Shown piece after piece: positions 54,597-60,609 of a DNA stretch of 64,000 nt. Position 1 is the first letter of the stretch. Each line of letters begins with the position of its first letter. This stretch comes from Rariglobus hedericola (GTDB lineage Bacteria; Verrucomicrobiota; Verrucomicrobiia; Opitutales; Opitutaceae): NCBI RefSeq assembly GCF_007559335.1, contig NZ_VMBG01000002.1:736501-800500 (forward strand), given 5' to 3'. The translations under genes were made by a program, and so were the position numbers. Below the pieces are notes generated by a model. The model saw nothing but the letters and a program-made list of their open reading frames with translations, was not told the origin of the DNA and did not search any database.

Positions 54597-54977
54597 ATGA
54601 ACATCAAATCCTCGTTATCGGTGATCCTCGGTGCAGTTTCTTTGGTTTTGGCGGTGCCTGCCGTGCAGGCCCATGGCGACCACAGCGCGGGCGGCAACAC
54701 GCCTGAAGCTCGCGCCAACCGTCTCGAAGAAGCGCTCGGCTTGAGCGAAGAACAGGCCAAGAAAGTCGAAGCGGTTTACGTCGAAGAAGCTGCGGCGATC
54801 ACGGCTCTGAAGGAAAAGAAGCTGGAGCCCAAGGTGCAGCGCGAAGAGATGAAAACCTTGCGCACCGCTTTCCAAGTGAAGGTGAAGGCGGTGCTCACCG
54901 CCGAGCAGCTGGCGAAGCTGGAAGCGCAGATGAAAGAACGCGCCGCCGCTCGCGAGGCCGCTGAAGCCGCCAAGTAA
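54597..54977 (+). CDS. Spy/CpxP-like periplasmic protein
   Basis: A 126-residue exported protein. The signal peptide ends after VQA (about residue 25) and is followed by a His-containing 'HGDHSAGG' stretch. The mature part is helical and charged with 'LGLSEEQAKKVEAVYVEEAA' and 'VLTAEQLAKLEAQMKERAAA', similar to the LTxxQ motif of Spy/CpxP chaperones and metal-resistance CnrX/ZraP proteins. A Fur-box-like palindrome is just upstream. It may respond to metal stress (inference). Confidence 0.78.
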   Translation: MNIKSSLSVILGAVSLVLAVPAVQAHGDHSAGGNTPEARANRLEEALGLSEEQAKKVEAVYVEEAAAITALKEKKLEPKVQREEMKTLRTAFQVKVKAVLTAEQLAKLEAQMKERAAAREAAEAAK

Positions 54978-54998
54978 TCCGGTTCGGATTTGTTAAAT

Positions 54999-55036
54999 AA
55001 AAAGCCGCCGCCCTGCGAGGGGACGGCGGCTTTTTT
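54999..55036 (+). terminator. Terminator after the Spy-like gene
   Basis: AAGCCGCCG (55002-55010) pairs with CGGCGGCTT (55024-55032) followed by a T-run; A-runs upstream make it partly bidirectional. Confidence 0.9.
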
Positions 55037-55089
55037 GTGACTGATGCGATGTGATGAGGTGAGGCTTCCCAGTGGGAATGCTTTCGGAG

Positions 55090-55116
55090 CGGGCGCACAC
55101 AAGGTGCGCCCCTACG
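55090..55116 (-). repeat. REP-like hairpin, copy 2
   Basis: GGGCGCAC (55091-55098) and GTGCGCCC (55104-55111) form an 8-bp stem followed by CTACG. It lies just after the PepSY-TM gene stop on the minus strand. It has the same layout as the copy at 998-1026; the stem differs at two base pairs, both compensated. Confidence 0.7.
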
Positions 55117-55119
55117 GCA

Positions 55120-56529
55120 TCAGGAGGTGGGTGCGGGCTTGGTTTTCTTTCGACCGTTTTTGCCGAAGAAGCGGCGCCAGCTGAGGGCGAAGCCGGTGTA
55201 AACGAGGAAGAGCGCACCGATCGAGGCGATGGCCGCGATGAGCTGAGTGGGCCAGCCGGCAATGGTTCCCATGTGAACGGGTTTGGCGAGGGCGCGAAGG
55301 CGGCGGCCCAGGTTTTGATCGCCGAAGTTCTGGGTGCGCAGGATGTCACCGGTGTAGGGATCGAGCGAAAGGGTGAGGCTTGAGGTGGAAAACCACATGT
55401 CGGACGTGCGCACCGTCAGGACGACCGCCTGCGGTGCGCGGGGCGTGCGGGCAGCGCCGCCACCTTCGGCAGCGCGGGCCGGACGTTCGCCGGCGCTGGC
55501 GGTTTCACTCGGGGCTTCCGTCTTGGCGGCGGGAGCAGCCGGAGTATCGCCGGCGGGGCGGCGTTGCTGCCGTTGATTTCCACCGGCGGGACGGAGGGTG
55601 ATCTGGGTCCAGTTCGGGTAGGTTTCGCGGACCTTGGCGAGGAGCGGGTCGTAGGCGAGGGCGCGGGTGCCACGAGGAGGCGTGGGGACAACCACCGGAG
55701 GAAGGCCGTCGGGTGTGGTTACAGGGGCCGGTGCCGCAGGAGCGAGCGCAGTGGTGTTCGCAGCGGGGGCGGGAGTTGTGGCGGGCGGTGTATTTTCGCC
55801 GGGGCCACCTTCGGGAGCACCTTGGGCGCGGGCGGCGGGCACGGGATTGCCGGTGAGGATGTAGGCGAGGTTGCCGGCCCAGCGGTAGGTCATCATCAGG
55901 CCGGTGATGCAGATGAGGATGAGCAGGGGCGTGGTCCACAGGCCGATGACGTTGTGCCAGTTCCAATCGCGCAGTTTGCCTTTGGCACCGATGAACCAGA
56001 CTGAGGGTTTCATGGAGCGCCAGTTCCACTTGCGCGGCCACCAGATGATCAGGCCCGTGACAGAGAGACCGAGGAAGATGAAGGTGGCGATACCGATGAT
56101 CTGGCTGGCGATGGGGCGTTGGTCGCCGGAGAGTGCGAGGTAGCGGTGCAGACTAAGGGTGAAGTTGAAGAAGGCGCGGAGCTTTGCGGAGCCGGCTTCC
56201 TTGATGGCGGTGGTGTGGGGATCAACGTAGAACGTGAGACCGCGGCCGGCGGGGATGACGATGGCAGCGGTGGGATCTGCGTAGACGGTGAAACCGGCGG
56301 GTCGTGCATCGGGGTGTTCTTCGCGGATGAACTTCATCAACTCCTCGATGCTGGTCTTTTCGGCGTCGGCTGCGGCGGCCGGGATGCGGCGGACGTCACG
56401 CTCGACGAAGTCGATGATCTGGGGCTCGAAGGAGAGCGTGAGGCCGCTGAGGGCGAGCAGGGCGATCACGAGGCCGGCGGTCAGGCCGGAGACGAGGTGC
56501 GTCCAAAAAAAGATTTTACGAAGGTTCAT
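55120..56529 (-). CDS. PepSY-associated TM domain protein
   Basis: A 469-residue protein. The first membrane segment with 'FFWTHLVSGLTAGLVIALLA' begins the PepSY_TM fold; 'FNFTLSLHRYLAL' carries a conserved His pattern and 'VTGLIIWWPRKWNWRSMK' follows. A long Pro/Ala/Thr-rich linker (about residues 225-370) is low complexity and periplasmic by position, then a last membrane pair. Related proteins are linked with iron-siderophore reduction (FoxB/FpvG-like) and lie beside TonB receptors. Neighbours support iron handling. Confidence 0.85.
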   Translation of the reverse strand: MNLRKIFFWTHLVSGLTAGLVIALLALSGLTLSFEPQIIDFVERDVRRIPAAAADAEKTSIEELMKFIREEHPDARPAGFTVYADPTAAIVIPAGRGLTFYVDPHTTAIKEAGSAKLRAFFNFTLSLHRYLALSGDQRPIASQIIGIATFIFLGLSVTGLIIWWPRKWNWRSMKPSVWFIGAKGKLRDWNWHNVIGLWTTPLLILICITGLMMTYRWAGNLAYILTGNPVPAARAQGAPEGGPGENTPPATTPAPAANTTALAPAAPAPVTTPDGLPPVVVPTPPRGTRALAYDPLLAKVRETYPNWTQITLRPAGGNQRQQRRPAGDTPAAPAAKTEAPSETASAGERPARAAEGGGAARTPRAPQAVVLTVRTSDMWFSTSSLTLSLDPYTGDILRTQNFGDQNLGRRLRALAKPVHMGTIAGWPTQLIAAIASIGALFLVYTGFALSWRRFFGKNGRKKTKPAPTS

Positions 56530-56596
56530 TGAAACGAAGAGGAAAGGGAGAAACGCCGGTCGGCAGGTCGCGAATGACGGCGGGGACAGCGAAGAG

Positions 56597-57088
56597 TTAC
56601 GCGCCTTTGCGTTTGCGTCGCGCGCAGGAGCCGCACTGGCGGAGTTCTTCGCAAGAGGCTTCGATGCGCAGGCTCATTTTCTGTGGGTTGAAGCCGAGTT
56701 GTTTGGCGAGGAACCCTTCACGTAGCGGCAGGCAATCGTCATTCATCGGGATGACTTGCTCGCAATCGGTGCAGACGATGTTGCTCACGCCGGTGTGCTT
56801 GGAGTCGATGAGGGTGTAGCAACGCAGATCGTTCGGGCCGGTGATCTCTCGCAGCAGGCCGGCTTCGACGAGGCTGCCCAGTGTGCGGTAGATGGAGGCG
56901 TAGGAAATGCCGCGATCAATCAGACGGGCCTGCGTGCGAAGTTCGTCGGCGGAGAAGGGTGCGGCTTGCGCGGCAACAACGCGGGAAAGCACATCGCGGA
57001 CTTGGGTGCGACGGCTGCCGTCCTTACTCCAATGATCCTGCGCGCGCTGCACGAACGCCTCGATATCTTCCGGGGGGCGCGTTGCCAT
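56597..57088 (-). CDS. Fur-family regulator without the canonical His-rich metal site
   Basis: A 163-residue winged-helix protein of the Fur family: 'RRTQVRDVLSRVVAAQAAPF', 'IDRGISYASIYRTLGSLVEA' and 'GLLREITG' match the DNA-binding domain. The zinc CxxC pairs are Cys106/Cys109 ('VCTDCEQVI') and Cys152/Cys155 ('QCGSC'). The usual HHDH segment just before the first CxxC (residues 99-103) is Thr-Gly-Val-Ser-Asn. The signal sensed is therefore uncertain. It is downstream of the Cys-rich gene at 57098-57484. Confidence 0.87.
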   Translation of the reverse strand: MATRPPEDIEAFVQRAQDHWSKDGSRRTQVRDVLSRVVAAQAAPFSADELRTQARLIDRGISYASIYRTLGSLVEAGLLREITGPNDLRCYTLIDSKHTGVSNIVCTDCEQVIPMNDDCLPLREGFLAKQLGFNPQKMSLRIEASCEELRQCGSCARRKRKGA

Positions 57089-57097
57089 AATACGAAC

Positions 57098-57484
57098 TCA
57101 AGCCGCCTGCTTGTAGCGGAAGGCGAGATTGATGCCGGTAGATCCGTAGGCGCGGTTTTCGTGAAATTCGGCCATCGTGCGACGGCAGTAGGTCTCCAGA
57201 TCTTCGGACTCGGAAAGTTGGAGCGGAAACGCTTCGAGGGGGCGGGAGGATTCGTCGGAGGCGACGACTTCGATGTGGGTTTCGAGCCAGTTGCGCAGCG
57301 GGCAGAGCTTGGCGATCACGCGTGCAGCGGCGGCCGTCTGAAGGGCAAAGTAGCAGGCGACGCAGCGACCGGGACGGGTCTTGCTGGAGGCGCAGGCGCG
57401 CAGGTCGAGCAGGGTGTCTGCCTGACGGCAGAACGGCTCAGCCAAGGGCGCGAGCACCGGATCGAATGCGTGGTTAAGTTGCAC
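57098..57484 (-). CDS. Cys-rich small protein, unknown function
   Basis: A 128-residue protein starting with GTG at 57484. Cys residues are spread through the first half ('FCRQADTLLDLRACASSKT', 'GRCVACYFALQ', 'IAKLCPLRNW'), suggesting a metal or Fe-S site. It ends 9 bases before the Fur-like start, so the two form an operon. I do not recognise it. Confidence 0.68.
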   Translation of the reverse strand: MQLNHAFDPVLAPLAEPFCRQADTLLDLRACASSKTRPGRCVACYFALQTAAAARVIAKLCPLRNWLETHIEVVASDESSRPLEAFPLQLSESEDLETYCRRTMAEFHENRAYGSTGINLAFRYKQAA

Positions 57485-57529
57485 GCGGCGAAATTGATGA
57501 GACTGAGAATCAGGCTCAACTAAAAAACC

Positions 57530-57559
57530 GAAGAAAAACGGAGGCTTTTTGGCCTCCGT
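57530..57559 (-). terminator. Terminator before the Cys-rich/Fur operon
   Basis: ACGGAGGC (57538-57545) pairs with GCCTCCGT (57552-57559) and has a T-run on the minus strand (rc of 57530-57537). It terminates the small gene at 57622-57837. Confidence 0.85.
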
Positions 57560-57621
57560 GAGTTAGGTTGTGGCAGTTAACGCCACAATTGTGATTTTTG
57601 CGCGTAATCGGCGCCAAATGA

Positions 57622-57837
57622 TCAGGCCTTGGAATAATCGCCGCACCAGTCGGCGGCTTTGGTGACAGGAAAGCGGGATTCAAACTTAACATCGTCATCG
57701 ACGTTGAAGGCGATGGTCTGCGGGGCGTGGCGACGGCATTCGCCCAAAGTGTTGGTCTTGGCCTCCCAGTAAGTGCAGGACTTGCATTGGGCGGCGGCGG
57801 TGACGGAGGCTTTTTTGGTTTTGGCGAGAGTGCTCAT
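57622..57837 (-). CDS. Small CxxC protein (zinc-ribbon-like), 71 residues
   Basis: A 71-residue protein with four cysteines in the pattern CxxC (21 residues) C...C: 'AAQCKSCTYWEAKTN', 'LGECRRHAP', 'KAADWCGDYSKA'. The F-P-x-T...DWCGDY ending recurs in a family of small uncharacterised bacterial proteins. Start at 57837 (MSTLAKTKKASVT). Likely binds zinc; function unknown. Confidence 0.78.
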   Translation of the reverse strand: MSTLAKTKKASVTAAAQCKSCTYWEAKTNTLGECRRHAPQTIAFNVDDDVKFESRFPVTKAADWCGDYSKA

Positions 57838-58037
57838 GGGAAGTGGTTGGTTTGTATCCAACTCTATCCCACGACAGGCCTGCTGGCACAAGGTAAGAGG
57901 CCGCGGCGGGCGTTCTTGTGGCTGACATTCAGTCGCAACTGAGTGATCGGCGGGGACCAAATCCGGCGATCTTTACCTGTTTGATCTGCAATCAACAGGA
58001 ACGACCGAGCACTTGGTGAAAAGGAAAGGGGGCGCGA

Positions 58038-58142
58038 TCAATGAAGTAGTAGCAGGAAGGCGGCGAGTCCGACGACGGCGCAGACGATGGAGAGAGAGAA
58101 CTTCCACGTGTCGATCGCGTCGTGGGATTTCGCCGCCTTCAT
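58038..58142 (-). CDS. 34-residue single-span membrane peptide downstream of flavodoxin
   Basis: The ORF starts with ATG at 58142, 5 bases after the flavodoxin stop (58148), and encodes 34 residues. The first 14 residues are polar (MKAAKSHDAIDTWK), and the rest (about 20) is a hydrophobic span 'FSLSIVCAVVGLAAFLLLLH'. The tight spacing and clean topology argue for a real small protein rather than chance. It could be an anchor or subunit for the flavodoxin or an electron partner. No homologue known to me. Confidence 0.62.
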   Translation of the reverse strand: MKAAKSHDAIDTWKFSLSIVCAVVGLAAFLLLLH

Positions 58143-58147
58143 TGTAT

Positions 58148-58612
58148 TCAGGAAGCGGTGACGGCTTCGCTGATGAGGGGGAGGGCTTGGCCGATCCACT
58201 CGTTGTAGGTGTCTTCGTAGTCGAGGTCGGCTTCGGCGCGCGGGAGAAGGGCCTTGGCACCGAGAGCGGTGAGGCGTTCGTCGAGCTTGCGGGCGAAGCC
58301 GTTGAAGTCGGAGTAGTCGCGGTCACCGAGGCCGAGGACGGAGTAACGCAGACCGGAGAGATCGAGCTGGGCCTTCTCCAAATCGTAGAAGAAGTCGCAG
58401 CCATCGCTCGGGGGTTCGCCATCGCCCCAGGTGCTGACGACGAACAGGGCCAGCTGCTTGGAAACGAGATCGGCGGGCTTGAGCGTGGAGATGTTCGCCA
58501 CGATGGCATCGGCCTGACCTTCGGCGACCGCGCGCTCGTGTGCCTGGCGGGCCAGCGTTTCGGAGTTGCCGGTTTCGGTTGCGTAGTAAATCGCGAGGAT
58601 GGGTTTGCTCAT
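58148..58612 (-). CDS. Flavodoxin-like protein (MioC/sulfite reductase-type FMN domain)
   Basis: A 154-residue single-domain flavoprotein. The FMN phosphate loop is 'YYATETGNSETLARQ', the isoalloxazine loops are 'VSTWGDGEPPSDGCDFF' and 'YSVLGLGDRDYSDFNG'. It resembles MioC/CysJ-type domains more than classic electron-transfer flavodoxins. It may replace ferredoxin under iron limitation, in keeping with its iron-related neighbours (inference). Hairpin repeat copy 1 lies upstream. Confidence 0.9.
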   Translation of the reverse strand: MSKPILAIYYATETGNSETLARQAHERAVAEGQADAIVANISTLKPADLVSKQLALFVVSTWGDGEPPSDGCDFFYDLEKAQLDLSGLRYSVLGLGDRDYSDFNGFARKLDERLTALGAKALLPRAEADLDYEDTYNEWIGQALPLISEAVTAS

Positions 58613-58752
58613 GGGAAAATGAAGTGTGCCGGGAGACGGATGTCAGCGGACAAAATTATCAGGTCGGGCGGCAACAAAGCTTACCGATTCTTGCTTAACT
58701 TTTACCGATCCTTGCCGTCGGTTTTCCATTTGCCGGAACGCGATGTGCGGAC

Positions 58753-58815
58753 ACAAAAAGGCCGCCAGGCGACCAAACCCGGCGGCGACCAATTTTGACC
58801 TTAACGACTCTGACC
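58753..58815 (-). repeat. AraC-flanking hairpin repeat, copy 1, with terminator
   Basis: GCCGCC (58761-58766) and GGCGGC (58781-58786) frame a loop containing CGACCAA, with a T-run on the minus strand (rc of 58755-58760). The element ends in TTTTGACCTT-N4-GACTCTGACC. It lies between the AraC gene stop and the flavodoxin start. Confidence 0.65.
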
Positions 58816-58906
58816 AAAGAACGCGACTTGCTGGTAAACCGAACAAATCGTGGAGCTACTTTAGCATGCCTGAATGGCGGAATGCTTACCGGTCCTTGCT
58901 GAGTGT

Positions 58907-59746
58907 TTACCCGTTGTTGCGAGGGAGCAGGGCACTGGGCGATTTGCCGTGGTGTTCGGTGAAAGCCCGGGAGAATTGGCCCAGGCTTTGGTAGCCGGCG
59001 GCAAAGGCGGCTTCAGTGACGTTGGCCTGTCCGGAGCGGAGAAGTCCGGCGGCGTGATCGAGACGCAGGCGGCGCAGATGCACGGTCGGGCCATAGCCGA
59101 ATTCGGCGGTGAACAGACGGCTGAGATGCGAGGGGCTGCTGTGCGCGGCCTCGGCGAGATCGGTCAGCCCGATGGGTTCGGAGAGGTGCGCCGCCATGAA
59201 ATCCAGCACGGCGCGCAGTGCCGGGTGCAGCACGCGCGAAGTGTTGCGGGAGTGGGGTGAATCGGCCGGAGGCGGAATGATCAGCGTGAGCAGTTCGATG
59301 AGTTTTCCGGTGCCCCAAAGCGCGCGGAGCACGGGAGAGACAGGACAACTGCGCAGGGCGAGGATCAGCGTCTGCATCGACGGAGTGAGCGGAGCAGGGC
59401 CGTGGGCGGGCGCCGCTCCCGGGGCGGCCAGCAAGGAATGCATCTCGGTGGGTAGCGCGGCCGGCTGGAAATGCCATACGAGCAGTTCGGCGGCGTTTTT
59501 GGAAGCGGAGCGGAGCACGGTGGCGCCGAGCGGGGAGAGCCAGGCGAACTGGTTTGTTTCCAAGATCCAGGAGCGATCGGCGTGGGTGCACGTTACGGGG
59601 CCTTTCAGGCAGAGCAGAAGCAGGTGTTCGGGCTGGGCGGACGAGGCATGGGGCAACACGAGGCCGTCCGCGGGGAGGCGGATTTCGGCGAGGTGCTGGG
59701 ATGAAGCGACTTCGCCGGAGAGCGTGCGGGTGTCCGGCGGGAGCAT
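58907..59746 (-). CDS. AraC-family transcriptional regulator
   Basis: A 279-residue regulator. The first 165 residues form a cupin-like effector domain; the rest is a typical two-helix-turn-helix AraC DNA-binding domain ('IGLTDLAEAAHSSPSHLSRL', 'TEFGYGPTVHLRRLRLDHAA' and 'EAAFAAGYQSLGQFSRAFTE'). Start at 59746 (MLPPDTRTLSGE). With the adjacent siderophore receptor and PiuC-type hydroxylase it resembles PchR/siderophore-responsive regulators. Flanked by the repeated hairpin element. Confidence 0.9.
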   Translation of the reverse strand: MLPPDTRTLSGEVASSQHLAEIRLPADGLVLPHASSAQPEHLLLLCLKGPVTCTHADRSWILETNQFAWLSPLGATVLRSASKNAAELLVWHFQPAALPTEMHSLLAAPGAAPAHGPAPLTPSMQTLILALRSCPVSPVLRALWGTGKLIELLTLIIPPPADSPHSRNTSRVLHPALRAVLDFMAAHLSEPIGLTDLAEAAHSSPSHLSRLFTAEFGYGPTVHLRRLRLDHAAGLLRSGQANVTEAAFAAGYQSLGQFSRAFTEHHGKSPSALLPRNNG

Positions 59747-59766
59747 GATGTTGATAAAATAAATCA

Positions 59767-59816
59767 GCCGCCGGACGACCAAGTCCGGCGGCTTTTGACC
59801 TTGTTTGACTCTGACC
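59767..59816 (-). repeat. AraC-flanking hairpin repeat, copy 2
   Basis: A perfect 9-bp stem GCCGCCGGA (59767-59775) with TCCGGCGGC (59784-59792) and loop CGACCAAG, followed by TTTTGACCTT-N4-GACTCTGACC, which matches copy 1. It lies just upstream of the AraC start and downstream of the hydroxylase gene. Confidence 0.65.
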
Positions 59817-59830
59817 CGACTAACCTGACG

Positions 59831-59858
59831 TCGTCCAGAACGACCAAGAACCGGACGA
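59831..59858 (-). repeat. Related CGACCAA-loop hairpin
   Basis: TCGTCC (59831-59836) and GGACGA (59853-59858) enclose a loop with CGACCAAG, the same sequence as in the loops of the two flanking repeats. It lies directly after the PiuC-type hydroxylase stop. Confidence 0.5.
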
Positions 59859-59865
59859 AAGTGAA

Positions 59866-60546
59866 TTATACCTCAGCCCATTCGCGGATGAGGTTGTGAT
59901 AGACGCCGGCGAGCTGCACGGCGGCGGGGCTTCCGGGTTGCTCGGCACCGACACGCTGGGTGGCTTGATCCAGCTCGAAGAGCAGTCCGCGGTGAGAGTC
60001 GTGGCGGATCATGCTTTGTATCCAAAAAAACGAACACAGGCGCGTCCCGCGCGTGACGGGGGTGACGCGGTGCAGGCTGGTGCCGGGGTAGAGCACCATG
60101 TGGCCGGCGGGGAGTTTTACGGATTTCGCGCCATAGGTGTCTTCGATGATGAGTTCGCCGCCGTCGTAGTCTTCGGGGTTGGCGAAGAAGAGCGTGGCGG
60201 AGAGATCGGTGCGCAGGCGCTGGGCGGTGCCGGGAATCTGGCGGATGGAGCCGTCCACGTGGTTGCCGTAGTTTTGTCCGCCGGTGTAGCGGTTGAACAT
60301 CGGGGGCAGGATGTGCAACGGCAGGGCGGCGGACATGAACAACGGGTTTTGCCCGAGGGCGCGGACGATCATCTGGCCGACCTGTTTGGCGGCGGGATGA
60401 TCGGCGGGGATCTGCATGTTATCCTTCACCTTGGCAGCCTGATGGCCCGCGGTGGCCTTCCCGTCGGTCCAGTCGGCGGCGTCGAGAAGCGCGCGGGCTT
60501 CAGCGAGTTGGTCGGGATTGAGGACGTTTGGGATGTCGAGGATCAT
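59866..60546 (-). CDS. piuC: PKHD-type 2-oxoglutarate/Fe(II) hydroxylase (PiuC/YbiX)
   Basis: A 226-residue dioxygenase. The iron-binding triad is visible: His-x-Asp in 'NYGNHVDGSIRQI' and His in 'GTSLHRVTPVTRGTR', with the Arg for 2-oxoglutarate following. Length and motifs match PiuC/YbiX, genes found beside TonB siderophore receptors (fiu-ybiX, piuA-piuC). Substrate unknown; thought to aid iron-siderophore use. It is downstream of the receptor gene on the same strand. Confidence 0.92.
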   Translation of the reverse strand: MILDIPNVLNPDQLAEARALLDAADWTDGKATAGHQAAKVKDNMQIPADHPAAKQVGQMIVRALGQNPLFMSAALPLHILPPMFNRYTGGQNYGNHVDGSIRQIPGTAQRLRTDLSATLFFANPEDYDGGELIIEDTYGAKSVKLPAGHMVLYPGTSLHRVTPVTRGTRLCSFFWIQSMIRHDSHRGLLFELDQATQRVGAEQPGSPAAVQLAGVYHNLIREWAEV

Positions 60547-60565
60547 GCGGATTGAAAAGACAAAG

Positions 60566-60594
60566 CCGTCCCGTTTCGCAAGGAAACGGGACGG
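60566..60594 (-). terminator. Terminator of the siderophore receptor gene
   Basis: A perfect 12-bp stem CCGTCCCGTTTC (60566-60577) with GAAACGGGACGG (60583-60594), followed by T-rich sequence on the minus strand, 15 bases after the receptor stop (60610). Confidence 0.9.
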
Positions 60595-60609
60595 TGGTGG
60601 CCGAGGAGC

